Shown here: positions 35,402 to 47,603 of the stretch, in pieces
How the letters are laid out: every line of letters starts with the position of its first letter
How positions within the stretch are numbered: the stretch's first letter is position 1
Origin: Hydractinia symbiolongicarpus
Taxonomy: Eukaryota > Cnidaria > Hydrozoa > Anthoathecata > Hydractiniidae
Length of the DNA: 64,000 bases
Direction of reading: 5' to 3'
Assembly (NCBI RefSeq): GCF_029227915.1
Contig: NC_079880.1
Coordinates: 14,156,001 to 14,220,000, forward strand
Notes under the pieces: model-generated
Told to the model about the DNA's origin: nothing
What the model saw: only the letters and a program-made list of their open reading frames with translations
Databases searched by the model: none
Made by a program: the position numbers and the translations under genes

Positions 35402-38182
35402 GTAACTGAGCAATCCGTTTTTAATTATCAAACCTAACTTTATGTAATGAATCAGAAACAATCAGTTTTACTCAAAAAAAGAATAAAAAATTGTGCATAT
35501 CATTGATTCAAAGATGACGTCGTGTTTTTATATACTTGTAGCAGATTTGCAAATAACAGTGATTGGCTCTACTATCGCTTTTTCTTTCGTGTTACATGTT
35601 GCGCAATGCAAGAAAAAATGTAATGTGAATGTACGTCACATATCCATGTAAATATTCTGGGAGAACATTTTTGAGTAAATAAACCACATAAACAAGGTGC
35701 TGAGTTTTTTTCAAAGAATTGAACGTTACATTTTCTTGTACGTCTGTTATATTACATAAAGGCACTAATTGTTTTCACTATCAACAATTTGATTTACTGA
35801 GTTTTTACAACGTTTATGTGTGGTTTTGCCAAGATTTTGTAGTTTATGTTTAAGGTTCATTTCCAAAAGCTTTTAGTTAGCGCATGCATAATTTGACAAA
35901 ATTATCGCTAGGTGGGAGATTTTTGTGTTTAAGTTTATTTTACATTTGTGAAAGATCTAACCAAATAACCTAAGATCCTATTTAAGTCCGCTGAGAAATG
36001 GTGAAGGTAGCTAGCTATCTAGCCAATTAATCACATGAAGCTTATCACTTTATCTATAAAAAGGTAGCTTTTATGTCGAGTCCAAACAAACTAGCTTGCT
36101 AGGTAGCTTAAAAGATGCAGCATTTTTACCAGAAGGGTCTCCGCTACCAAATACTCTGTTTTGCATAAGATTATTCTGGAATTCCAAACATCAAGACGAA
36201 TTGACTTGAATTGACTTCAAAGAAAGTAAAAATTTCAATTCTACGTTGCATTTTTATTGCTATTTTGACAAAATTAAAGCCAAATAATTTATCATAGCCC
36301 TTGAGCTGAGTTTCAATTTTTTATCTATCTTACTATCTTTTTAGGCAATTTTAAAACATCCGACTTATCCGGCGGACATTAGTTTAACGTCAGTGCTTTC
36401 TATTGTTATTATATGTTCACCAAATGTTACAACCAACCTCACTCCTAAGTTACTAACATTTAATGCATTTTCTATCTAACACCAATTTACCCATTTTTAA
36501 CGCATGAATCGTAATCCCGATAAAGAGATATTTTCTGCTTTTGTAACTTGAGCCGAACTGTACACTTATGCTGGACACCATTCTTGTTTCGTTTAACATT
36601 TTGTAGCATTTTCTGATATATACATCAGGTTCTAAACAAAGTATGTCACTAGCTTATTCAATATTGCGTCCGCAGCACAGTGTGGTACTGATAAGGCAGA
36701 AACCCCAGGAAATGTTTCATCAAGGCGAAGATGAAACCGTTTGATCGATTACCATGGGTCACGTGGGGTGTTTGTTTTTCTATAGGATTTATTTTACGAT
36801 TCGACCTAAGGAGGCATCTATAATTTTTCGCTTGCGAACCGCAACACTTTCTATATTGATTCCTCCAACGACTTCCACAATCACTGCCCAATGGCGGATG
36901 ACACAATATAAATAGAAATAATTTTGCCTAAAACGTTGTAATTGTGCAGAGCAAATCAAAGCCCATTTCCTCATTAAATAAGGCAAATATAAGGAAAAAA
37001 GTAAATACGGTGGAGAGTATATAGGATTTCTATACGATTTCCGCCCCCCTATACCTCAAAAATATAAAAAAATTCTGCCATTTTTGTGTCAGTTTCCCAG
37101 CGATTTAATATGGTCATTCTTTTCAGTAAGTCAGACAACATGTTTTTAGCACGACAATGGAGTTTTTGTTGTTTTTTATAGATGGTACCAAGCGTAAATC
37201 GGACAAATGGCTATTTTTAAGAAAAAAAAGAGAGTGTATGGATCTAGCTAGCTGGAAAATATATTACTATTGTTTTTACATAAAATGAACCCTTTTTCTC
37301 TCTTACATCTAAAGCTTGCTAGCATAAAACTATGATCTAGCTGAAATAATAATGAAATTTGGCTAGAATATAACTATATAGCTTGGTAGGTTAGCTACTT
37401 GGGGATTTATAGAGAGCATAAAAATAGCGCCGTAGAGCTCGCATCAACTAGTTACTTTAGCTAGCGTAAAAGCAGTTGGATATACAGCTAGATAGCATAG
37501 AAAAATTCTTTTAGACAGTGACGTCAGTGATTTTTCACAATTTGGGTAGCTACTAGGGACGTATGACCAAATTGGGTATCTTTTCAAACTTGGTGTCCGA
37601 GTCCGGAGTAGAGATTGCCATGTTGTAGTTCAGGAAATTGAACTTTGGATCAAGTTACAGAAATAGAAATTATTTCTATATCAAATAACCCTTTTTACAT
37701 CAACATCTACATTTTCTGTTAAAGAAGCTCCTGATGGAGTCGTCAGCAGGTAAAATCTTTTTATATATTCATTATTTCTTATTTAATTTCCTGTTACGTA
37801 TAGAAATAATGTTCCTGTTTCTGTAGCGTGACCTGAACTTTACACCAATGTGGGATGTCATGCTTAAGTCCCAGGCTAGGTAGGTACCAAGCTAGCCTAA
37901 TTAATTGCAATTCGTTTGAAGTTTCTGTTCAGTTTGGAATAAGAGATTTTTATCCTACTGTCATGAAAACTTGTTCTACAAAATAAAACTGCTGTGTCTT
38001 TTTTAGTTGGACAGGGTAATATTGGCCTGTTTCCGCAGTTTTTCTTTTAACCAAAGTTGCAATAAGGTTTTTTTGCAAAATGTATTTCGCCTATCCGATG
38101 TCACGATAAATTTTTGATCCCGCACAGGAACTTTTCCCATAAGATGTTGCAGGATTCTTTTTGCTTTAACAGGGCAAAAACA
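35402..38182. other. Intergenic region with repeat fragments
   Basis: No gene is supported. At about 37970-38200 there is an old, diverged copy of the sequence that opens the 2-kb duplications (boxes around AACCAAAGTTGCAATAAGG). Short AGCTAGCTAG-type runs are scattered throughout. Confidence 0.45.
37505..37615 (-). mobile_element. Fragment of the ACTAGTCGATAAGG repeat family, inverted
   Basis: Read on the minus strand this matches the family core: GGTTTGAAAA, then CCCAATTTGG and a CCCTAGTAGCTACCC-like block. A TGACGTCA site lies at the edge. Both element ends are missing. Confidence 0.55.
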
Positions 38183-40187
38183 GCTTAACTGTTTCTTTTT
38201 TAAATGTTACAAAAACTTTTTTACAAAATAAAATTGCTCAGTGATTGTCTTAGCTGCGTAGGGTAACAACAGTTTGTTTTCTGTCTGTTTATTTGAACCA
38301 AAGTTAGGATAGTTTTTTAGAAATTTGTATTATGCCAAAACGTATTTGTGACACAGTATACCTGTACTAATCACTCAGTCCAGTGTTAACACTTAGCTGT
38401 TACCTGTGTTTTTATCTAAAAGAAGCTGCATTTATTTTGAAATTGTAATAACCTATATGGATGTGTGACAACTTTTACCTCTACTAAGCGTTCACCCTGA
38501 ATTAAAATTCATTTTTTAAGTTTCTCCGGGAACATTTTGAAAACATTCGCTCTGACGGGCACAACATGTGAACTGTACTTTTGCAGGTAAGTTATTTCTT
38601 TATTGGTTCTTGTTTTGGAAGAAAAGGGGAAATTTGGAAAAATTTTAAGAATAAATTTACCTTGGGTGATATATACGCTCCAGATAACGTTTGGGTAATG
38701 CTACTGTGTGTCTGATGTGATATGTGCAATCTAGTCAGTTTTCTAGCAATGTGCAGAAATCTTACACCTAGCTACATTTCAAAATCATAATTTTTTTAAA
38801 GTGGCAATTATAAACAGTATTTTTTACTTTCAAGCTTAAATCTGTAGCACGTAAAAATATTGAATCAATTATGTTAAAGGGCCTTACATTTAGCCTGTAT
38901 TACAATAGGGAATACCTTTCCTTTCTGTGAGAGTAGTAGTTCAGTTCAGCTAGCTACGCCATGTAAGATAGCACAAATTTTGCGGTAATATTTATTCACA
39001 ATGTTGAAATTCTCTCGAGCACTAGGTTAAACAACACTCTGTTGCCCAATTCAACAAAAGAAACCATCGATATAGGTAAAAAATAAAAACTTTTTGCCAC
39101 AAAAAGCGCTGGATATGTGGGATTCTTGCAGCAAGGTCTCTTTCCATTTTCAGCTGGTTCTCTTAAAAGTAATCTGAGTACCAGAATATATAGGAACCCT
39201 AGTTTTTTATCGGAAGCTAGGTGCCATGGCACGCGCTTGCAGACCCGTTTCCAAATATATGATGGCGTTTTGTGCTATTAATTTTAACTTTTCTATGTGA
39301 TTAATTAAGAAGAGATTACAAAGTTATCTAATGAAAAAAAACTGTTACAGAATTAAAAAAACAAAAAGTTCTCTGGATGTTTTGAGGGTGGGCATAAAAG
39401 AAATACTTTCATAGTAATGTGTGATAATTTGTTCGGTATTCTATTAGGTAATACAAGATAAAATCTGAATATATACAAATATTCATATAACGGTAAGATA
39501 AACAAATATATGCAAAATAATTATGTACAAATTATATACAAAGTTAAAATAATTTAAGAAAATTCGACAGCGTTAAATCATGTGTCGAACGGATTTGTTG
39601 TATCGGATATGTCTGAAGTGAACGTATGTATATGCATGTATTGTTGAAATTCTGGGATAAATCTGACACCATTCTGGATATATTGTTATTAAACCACTTA
39701 ACATGATGAATGACATTTGCTTTTCGATTCTAGGCATCCAATATAATCCATAACATTTTGACTTGCATTGATGCACATAACATATTCACCATCGCATTCA
39801 CTTTTGCACGAAGATGACAACAACGTTATTTGCCTATTTTCGGCATTGATGTATGTTTTGAAAGCGCGCAGGCTTTTATTTGGTCGTGATTGGCTAATGT
39901 GTGCCATTATCAAAACAAGAAAAAAACTTTTGAGATACATCTTGACTGTACTGTAGGATATTCAAAGTGAATTGGCCAAAAATCTCTTTTCCCGTTTAAA
40001 TAGATTTTTCACATATTCAACTTAAAACAATGTGGCTTAGCACCTTGTTAATACAATATATGATGATATGTCGTTACAGAGTTCTCAAAAATTATAGCAT
40101 GTCTACATAATTATGTAATATAAGTCCTTCTAAAGTTGTGTAACATTATAAACCGGTAAAGGAAAGGTTTAGGCCGCACATTTTTGA
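38183..40187 (-). repeat. 2-kb direct duplication, copy 1, with inverted array gene
   Basis: The copy starts CTTAACTGTTTC and is followed at once by copy 2. About 1.2 kb is unrelated to the array. The remaining 0.8 kb (about 39390-40187) is an array-type unit in opposite orientation, including promoter and 3' flank. Confidence 0.85.
39698..39940 (-). CDS. Secreted six-cysteine peptide, inverted outlier copy 1
   Basis: This is an intact 80-residue precursor with all six cysteines at the array positions. Changes are concentrated outside the cysteine domain: Leu6Phe, Ile9Val, Gln14His, Thr23Ser, Thr36Arg, Ala39Thr and Met41Leu. From residue 42 to the end it equals the array consensus, although its flanks have diverged strongly. 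That contrast suggests selection on the cysteine domain. The stop is TAA, and TATTTAAA lies upstream on the minus strand. Confidence 0.85.
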   Translation of the reverse strand: MYLKSFFLVLIMAHISQSRPNKSLRAFKTYINAENRQITLLSSSCKSECDGEYVMCINASQNVMDYIGCLESKSKCHSSC

Positions 40188-42187
40188 GCTTAACTGTTTC
40201 TTTTTTAAATGTTACAAAAACTTTTTTACAAATTAAAATTGCTCAGTGATTTTCTTAGCTGCGTAGGGTAACAACAGTCTGTTTTCTGTCTGTTTGTGTG
40301 AACCAAAGTTAGGATAGTTTTTTAAAAATTTGTATTATGCCAAAACGTATTTGTGACACAGTATACCTGTACTAATCACTCAGTCCAGTGTTAACACTAA
40401 GCTGTTACCTGTGTTTTTATCTAACAGAAGCTGAGTTTATTTTGAAATTGTAATAACCTATATGTGTGACAACTTTTACCTCTACTAAGCGTTCACCCTG
40501 AATTAAAATTCATTTTTAAGTTTCTCCGGGAACATTTTGAAAACATTCGCTCTGACGGGCACAACATGTAAACTGTACTTTTGCAGGTAAGTTATTTCTT
40601 TATTGGTTCTTGTTTTGGAAGAAAAAGGGAAATTTGAAAAAAATTTAAGAATAAGTTTACCTTGGGTGATATATACGCTCCAGATAACATTTGGCTAATG
40701 CTACTGTGTGTCTGATGTGATATGTGCAATCTAGTCAGTCTTCTAGCAATGTGCAGAAAACTTACACCTATCTACATTTCAAAATTATAATTTTTTTAAA
40801 GTGGCAATTATAAACAGTATCTTTTACTTCTAAGCTTAAATCTGTAGCACGTAAAAATATTGAATCAATTATGTTAAAGGGCCTTACATTTAGCCTGTAT
40901 TACAATAGGGAATATCTTTCCTTTCTGTGAGAGTAGTAGTTCAGTTCAGCTAGCTACGCCATGTAAGATAGCACAGATTTTGCGGTAATATTTATTCGCA
41001 ATGTTGAAATTCTCTCGGAGCACTAGGTTAACCAACACTCTGTTGCCCAATTCAACAAAAGAAACCATCAATATAGGTAAAAAATAAAAACTTTTTGCTA
41101 CAAAAAGCGCTGGATATGTGGGATTCTTGCAGCAAGGTCTCTCTCCATTTTCAGCTGGTTTTCTTAAAAGTAATCTGAGTACCAGAACATATAGGAACCC
41201 TAGTTTTTTATCGGAAGCTAGGTGCCATGGCACGCGCTTGCAGACCCGTTTCGAAATATATAATGGCGTTTTGTGCTATTAATTTTGACTTTCCTATGTG
41301 ATTAATTAAGAAGAGATTACAAAGTTATCTAATGAAAAAAAACTGTTACAGAATTAAAAAAACAAAAAGTTCTCTGAATGTTTTGAGGTGGGCATAAAAG
41401 AAATACTTTCATAGTAATGTGTGATAATTTGTTCGGTATTCTATTAGGTAATACAAGATAAAATCTGAATATATACAAATATTCATATAACGGTAAGATA
41501 AACAAATATATGCAAAATAATTATGTACAAATTATATACAAAGTTAAAATAATTTAAGAAAATTCGACATCGTTAAATCATGTGTCGAACGGATTTGTTG
41601 TATCGGATATGTCTGAAGTGAACGTCTGTATATGCATGTATTGTTAAAATTCTGGCATAAATCTGAAACCATTCTGGATATATTGTTATTAATCCACTCA
41701 ACATGATGAATGACATTTGCTTTTCGATTCTAGGCACCCAATATAATCCATAACATTTTGACTTGCATTGATGCACATAACATATTCACCATCGCATTCA
41801 CTCTTGCACGAAGATGACATCAAAGCTATTTGCGTATTCTCAGTATTAATGTATGTTTTAAAAGCGCGTAAGGTTTTATTTGGTCGTGATTGGCTAATGT
41901 GTGTCATTATCAAAATAAGAAACAAACTTTTGAGATACATCTTGACTGTATTGTAGAATATTCAAAGTGAATTGGTCAAAGATCTCTTTTCCCGTTTAAA
42001 TAGGTTTTTCACATATTAATTTTTAAAACAATGTGGCTTAGCACCTTGTTAATACGATATATGATGATATGTCGTTACAGAGTTCTCAAAAATTATAGCA
42101 TGTCCATATAATTATGTAATATAAGTCCTTCCAAAGTTGTGTAGCATTATAAACCGGTAAAAGAAAGGTTTAGGCGGCACATTTTTG
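40188..42187 (-). repeat. 2-kb direct duplication, copy 2, with inverted array gene
   Basis: This is a near-identical tandem copy of 38183-40187. Beyond its right end, promoter-type array homology continues on the minus strand to about 42320 (CCTTTTGATGACC, AACGTTTTTTAATGG). Copy 2 therefore keeps more of the ancestral unit than copy 1 does. Confidence 0.85.
41698..41940 (-). CDS. Secreted six-cysteine peptide, inverted outlier copy 2
   Basis: This is an intact 80-residue precursor. Only Ala13Thr, Gln14His and Ala33Thr differ from the array consensus, and all six cysteines are kept. The minus-strand promoter keeps TATTTAAA and a weakened hairpin (AACAAGGTGCTAAGCC). It is closer to the array than copy 1, which has gathered more changes since the duplication. 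Confidence 0.86.
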   Translation of the reverse strand: MYLKSLFLILIMTHISQSRPNKTLRAFKTYINTENTQIALMSSSCKSECDGEYVMCINASQNVMDYIGCLESKSKCHSSC

Positions 42188-42189
42188 AA

Positions 42190-42729
42190 CGTCATTAAAT
42201 TTGTTAATTTTGAGGGGCAGGGATGAAATACACACAAAAAATAACCATTAAAAAACGTTTATGGTCATCAAAAGGTTCTAAAAAATGAAGCGTTTTAAGC
42301 GAAATCACCCAAACTTATGTTGCGTTATATGGCATTGATTTTTGCAGTCGTGGGAAAAATAAATAAAAAGGTTACTTTTTTAAATATGCTTAAATAATAC
42401 TCGTTGTATTTTCTGGCCTCGATCTTCTATAAAAATAGGCAGGAAATGTCAGGAGATTTAGATAAATTTTTAGGCCAAATTTACCTATGGTGATATGTGC
42501 ACCATAGATATCGTTTATGTTATTATAGATTTTTTACTACACGTTTAAAAATCGCATGGTATTTTTAATTTTTAAGTTGACATTGAGTTAACATCTCACT
42601 AGAAGCTTGAACTCCTAAAATTCAATAATATTATTACCCAAGAGAGCCGAATAAACTAGATACACGCTTTAGAAGCTGTGAGAAAACTTTTTTTGGAAGA
42701 ACAATCTGCTAAAACACACTGACAGACCC
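42190..42729. other. Intergenic, with end of inverted array spacer
   Basis: The first 130 bp are diverged array spacer on the minus strand. The rest shows nothing recognisable before the DIRS-like relic. Confidence 0.5.
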
Positions 42730-43334
42730 ATGACACGGGGGAATACTGCTTGGTTAATTGTTTGCTCTGATGCGAGAGACACAGAGTTGGGTGCACACAT
42801 GTGGCACAAGAATAAAATGCATGTTTCTATTAGGAATTCCACATTAACGGAAAGCCCAATGAATTCCACGTGGAGAGAACTATACGCTATACAATATAAG
42901 CTACAATGGGTCCCACGAAATGAAATTCAATACGTTGATAAACTAAGTCGTTCTAAAGACATGAACAATTGGAAAATCATAAAAAGCTTTTTTAAATCTT
43001 AAACAGGCTTTGGGGTCCATTTACCGTGGATAGATTTCCTAATGACGAAAACAAAAAGGTGGGCAGGTTCAACTCAAAATATTACTGTCCGGAAACTGAA
43101 TGCGTTAACGCCTTTAATACCTCCTGGGAAAACGAAAATGATATACTTGTGCCCCTAATTCAAACAATATTAAAGGTTTTAAAACACATGCAGACCTGTA
43201 AAGCTTCGGGCACACTGGTGACCCCATACTGGCCTTCAGCACCATTCTGGCAATTTTTAATTAACCCAACAGGGGACTTTAACAATAATAAAAACTTCAG
43301 GATCTTTTACAATCCGCATTTATATGTTACTTAA
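42730..43334 (+). pseudogene. DIRS-like RT/RNase H end, broken
   Basis: SDARDTELGAHMW matches the first RNase H motif with its aspartate, and STWRELYAI matches the next. Then about 50 residues appear deleted before LQWVPRNE and VDKLSR. After a one-base shift at 43003 the chain continues NRLWGPFTVDRF, RFNSKYYCPETE, SAPFWQFL, typical of the region following RNase H in DIRS polyproteins. Confidence 0.78.
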
Positions 43335-43440
43335 GGAAAGTGAAAAAAATCCGCCAAAGGTTCAAAGCATTTCTCAATTTACATAAACCGAATATACAGG
43401 GATAGCGACAGTGTCGTCATTGGACTAAGACACGCAGTCA

Positions 43441-44572
43441 ATGGAAACAAAAAAACTCCGAAAATCAATCGGCAATCTTTTTTACATTTTTTCAATTCAT
43501 TTTACGCACCATTTGGAAAAGGAAACTTTGAGGCATTTAGCAGAAGATCTACCAGAATATATCTTAAATTTCAGGGCGAATAACACGATAAAAACGTACT
43601 ATTGTTCTTTTAATTCATGGAATACATGGTGTCAAAAATATTCTGTATCAAAATTACCAGCTCTACCACTAACAGTATACTTAACCTAACTCAACTGAAC
43701 AATTTTTATCCTAAAATCGAAATCGCATTCTATGCTATGGAGTACTTTCACAATTTGACAGGCTACAATAACCCATGGGACCACACGTTACCAAAAAATA
43801 TGCTCAAAGCCGCTAAACGCTTACTTCAACATCAAACTTGCAAAAAGATACATAGTTACGGTTGAACATGCACGCATTACATAAACAACTTGTTCAAATC
43901 GCAGCTGTTAACCTATACAAACTTAACAGTTTTAATATTTTTCTCTTGGGATCTGTGACTTTCTTAGGTTTTCGGAAATTAGTAATCTGAAAAGATGTGA
44001 CGTCAATTACAAAAATAGCTTTATGAAACTGTTCATAGCGAAAAGCAAAACAGATATCTACAGAGAAGGACACTGGGTTTACATCAGCGCTTGCGGAAAT
44101 GGGATCTGCCCAGTATATAATTTAACTGAGTATATGAAGTATGTACCTGCTGAGCCTGATTCCTATCTGTTTAGAGTGGTCACAGTTACATCAAACAACA
44201 AATTCGGAAGTTTTAAAAAGATGAACCGCCCAATCAGCTACACAACAACAAGAGAAAATGCACTCGATGCACCGGCATCAATCGGATTGGATAGGAAAGG
44301 ATGCAGACTTCACAGCCTACGTGCTGCAGGAGCAACAGCTGCGCCGAATGCAGACGTCCAAGATCGTCTTTATAAACCATTCGGAGGCAGCCAAAGAAGG
44401 TTATGTGGAAGACGACAGAGAGCATATATTATACCTTACAAAAAATTTACGTTTTTTGAAATACCTACCAACCTTAACTTTTTCGTACATAACTAACACT
44501 ACTGGTCGCAGTTCTTTGAGTCTTCACTGTCGCAGAAATAAGAAAGGTTTTTTTCTTTTTTTTAGAAAATAA
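43441..44572 (+). pseudogene. DIRS-like tyrosine recombinase, broken
   Basis: The N-terminal arm-binding part (residues LAEDLPEYIL, then NNTIKTYYCSFNSW) is followed by a frame break near 43689 and a segment reading AMEYFHNLTGYNNPW. The catalytic part, from about 43970, has FSEISNLKRCD, KSKTDIYREGHWVYI and the HSLR box (residues 97-100 from 44023). The nucleophile region EGYVEDD with its Tyr codon at 44402-44404 lies in another frame. The enzyme is inactive as encoded. Confidence 0.8.
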
Positions 44573-44639
44573 GTTCTTTTTTGTTTGTTGACTATGTTAT
44601 CCTTGTAAAACAAGAGCAATAAACGTATTATGACCATCT

Positions 44640-45410
44640 TGTGCAAAAATTAATATAAGAAATGCCTGTTGAAGTAAGTTCTACACATCATAATCTGCTC
44701 AAGTGTGTTTGCTTTAACTCGCGTTAAAATATCAAAGAAGCTTGTGAGCTTTAAAAGGAATCCTGCATTGAGAATGATATTTCTATATGTTGTTGAGGAT
44801 AAAAAGTTTTTTATCAAGTCCTTTTGAATTTTTTAAAAATCTTTTTTCGTTGTCAATTTATTCAAGATTAAAATATTTATAATCTAATGGCTTATGATGT
44901 CATAAGTACTTTTCTAAAAAAATGCGGACGTTCCATTTCTACGTTTAATTAAAGATGAGATCACGTTTAAGCTACAAAACTTCACATATGTCAAAATATC
45001 ATCAAGAGCATAAGTACACAATGCTAAAAAGTTTTGATAGTGTGTAAGTTTGCAAGATATAAGTTATAAAAATATGTGTATCTTATGACATTATCAATGA
45101 TGATGTCATAAGATGAGATTGAATCTGATGAAGCTAAATATCTCAAGAACGAAATAAGATTTTTTCCAAGACTTGATAAACAACTTTTTATCCTCTTTAA
45201 CAAACAAAAATATCATTTCTAATGAAGGAATCCCTTTAAAGTCAAGATATATGTTACATATGATTTTATAAAGCAAATGTCTTTATCAAGTACAATCATA
45301 AAAATCAGTTCTTTATATACCCACTTTTATGTTGCTTTTTTGAGGTGCAATTATGCGCACAGACAGACAGAATACGGCTATTATTTAAGGGACTATATAC
45401 ATTATTTGAA
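44640..45410. mobile_element. Inverted-repeat element (MITE-like)
   Basis: Arms of about 85 bp face each other at about 44750-44835 and 45160-45245 (GAATGATATTTCT / AAATATCATTTC and AGGATAAAAAG / CTTTTTATCCT). Inner dyads read TTATGATGTCATAA. The right end has GACAGACAGAATACGGCTAT, like the 3' ends of other repeats here. No coding region is seen. Confidence 0.6.
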
Positions 45411-45522
45411 GTTACAAAACAGACAAACAAGTTACAAGAGTTATGGTGCTTAACCTGACTCATGAACTAGACAAAAGAAGTTTAAATGAAATTTAAAAAA
45501 AAATATCTTCATTCTAAAAGGT

Positions 45523-46420
45523 TCAGCATTGATTTTCCATATGACATTTCCACAAGTTTTCCAAAGCATTCTGGTAGCATTTATAGGAAGGGTTTGGCCC
45601 AAATGGGTTATAGCTATCTCTGCATTGCAACCAGCTACTTTCACACCATTGACAGCAACACATTCGATCTGGAGAACCTACATACTGTTGAAGACATATG
45701 CTAAATGTACTGCAATCAAACGGCCATAACTAAAATAAAAATAAAAAAGTAATTGGTAATTTAACTGTATAAGATTCGTTCCTGATAACAAACTTTCTAT
45801 AGTCTAATGTCTGGGAAAATTTTATTGTTTTTACATGACTTTCTTAAGTTATAAAATTAACAGAAAATAACTTTATTCTTAAATCTTTGTTAAATCATAT
45901 TAAGTATAATCCACAAGAAGAATAACAGAGGAAAGATTGGTTTAGATACTTCTTAAGCTAATGAAAATCACCAATCTAATTAAGTCGCACCTCCTGTACT
46001 ACTGTCAGCCAATTTAGTGCCATAGCTTCCGACATCTAACCGGTTTAAGTGGCAGGCAAGTAATTCAGAGCAATACTATACGTATCTGTGGCAGCAATGT
46101 AACATAGTTACAATCATGACAGATGTAAAGCCAGACGTTTAGATGTAACCATAAAAACAGCAAAACTTACCTTTAAAAATTTTTTTTTGAATTGCAAAAG
46201 TTAATATAAGTAAAAATAAATCAAAATTTATCAAAAACAACATCCATAATACCGGTGGTGGGATGACATCGGGTTGTTTCTTTGAACCAGCTTCGGTTGC
46301 ATTGAAGATGCTTCTGCGTTGCAAGGAAAGTTGTTGCAAGAACCTACGGTAACTTTCCATCGTTGAACAAACACATGTCAGGGATAAGATGGTGAAAATG
46401 AAAAGTAAATGTCTTGTCAT
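45523..46420 (-). CDS. Secreted 10-cysteine peptide with PPP linker, gene C
   Basis: Two exons read on the minus strand: 46420-46253 (56 residues) and 45729-45523 (68 residues plus TGA), joined in phase 0 by a GT..AG intron. Exon 1 encodes a signal peptide (TRHLLFIFTILSLTCVCS) and a short basic propeptide ending DVIPPP. Exon 2 starts LWPFDCSTFSIC and has ten cysteines, including CCCQWC. The spacing is C-x5-C-x11-C-CC-x2-C-x6-C-x14-C-x10-C-x5-C. The cysteine normally midway in the x10 stretch is missing, and there is one extra before CC. The family is not recognised. The start is the first ATG followed by a clear signal peptide. Confidence 0.8.
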
Positions 46421-47603
46421 GATTTCTTTTTCTATTTCAGATCAAGATATGCAATTTTTTTTATTTATTGTTTTTGCTATAATATATTTATATGAATGAA
46501 TTAACATTTTTAAATTGCAAATAATAACTTTAAAATAACGCCTATCATCTAATTAAAGCTGCCATGAAATTTACGTCTTTTTATTTAACAAACACCACCT
46601 TTCAATCAACGACCTCTTAAAATCCTAAGCTTCTCAGGACACATGGATGTTTGTATATGAGGTTCATTATGAAAGAAATTTAAAATCGAGAAAACTGATT
46701 GTAAATAATACTTAGTAAAATAAATACCCGTACCATTGCAATACAGATAAAATTCAACCTCGAAAAAGATTATATTCTTTTGATTTAATGCAAAATAAAG
46801 ACACAGCTAGAGATAAATAAACTAAACAAGTACATTTAAAATAAAATAAATGTTACGAAGCGACAAAAATTTGTATATTCTGTTAAAATAAAAATGTCTA
46901 TGGTATATATATATATTAAATTACCGTTGATTAAAAAAAGGATTGCGGAATCCTCGTTAGGTGATACCTATATCAGATCAATTCTTGCCCTGCAAGTGCT
47001 CATAACAAATTTAAACATCTTGTCTATCAAGTTGCTATCCTATATCCCTTTGAAACTTTACGAGATTCTATTTAAAAGAGAATTACCGTTAAAATGCAAA
47101 TTTTATAAAATAAAATAGTTGAACATAATTTTAAAAATAGTAAAGGCTCGTGGCAACAGGAAAGAAGGAGGAGAGAAATTTTGCTAAAAATTCTATTCCT
47201 ATATAGATATCAACAGAAATTTTCCAGTGCGAACAAAATCAGTAAAAGCTTTTGAAAACAGTTCAATTTTTTATGACTTATTAAGGTTGCATTGTATGTA
47301 GGTATACACTGCATTGCATTGTATACAGTTACACATTACACTGATACAGGTGTAGGGATTTTTACCTACCTCACATTCATAAACAATAACAAGTTTTATT
47401 TGTTCGTAACTGGACAATACATAATGCTATAAAGCTGAAATTCGAAGCAAAAGTTTACACTCTTGACATATTAGCTAAGACATTAGTCACACCCTTGTAC
47501 ACACACACATTACACACACATTTACACATTTACTTTGTCCTTTAAAGCATTATAACAAAAAATCTCATTAAAAGAATTCATTCCTTATGACTAGTTTAAG
47601 TAA
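46421..47603. other. Intergenic, nothing recognised
   Basis: AT-rich sequence between genes C and D. A TATAAATATATT stretch just upstream of gene C (minus strand, about 46480-46495) may be its promoter. A CA-rich microsatellite lies near 47490-47530. Confidence 0.45.

Larger units (their letters stand above)
42730..44572 (+). mobile_element. Truncated DIRS-like tyrosine-recombinase retrotransposon
   Basis: In order this holds an RNase H-like piece, the C-terminal end of the reverse transcriptase polyprotein, and a tyrosine recombinase. All resemble DIRS-group elements. The gag part and most of the reverse transcriptase are missing on the left. At least four frame breaks occur (about 43003, 43335-43440, about 43689 and about 44390). 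No terminal repeats were found. Confidence 0.8.

Noticed and set aside
36658-36986. Two overlapping minus-strand frames, one with several cysteines
   Set aside because: There is no signal peptide, no clear splice partner and no likeness to either peptide family.
38996-41233. Minus-strand frames starting PWHLASDKKLGFLY in both 2-kb copies
   Set aside because: Both are present only because the segment was recently duplicated. The ends differ by a frameshift and no signal or domain is seen.
46894-47118. 74-residue plus-strand frame
   Set aside because: It is AT-rich with a simple-repeat start (TATATATATA) and no motif.
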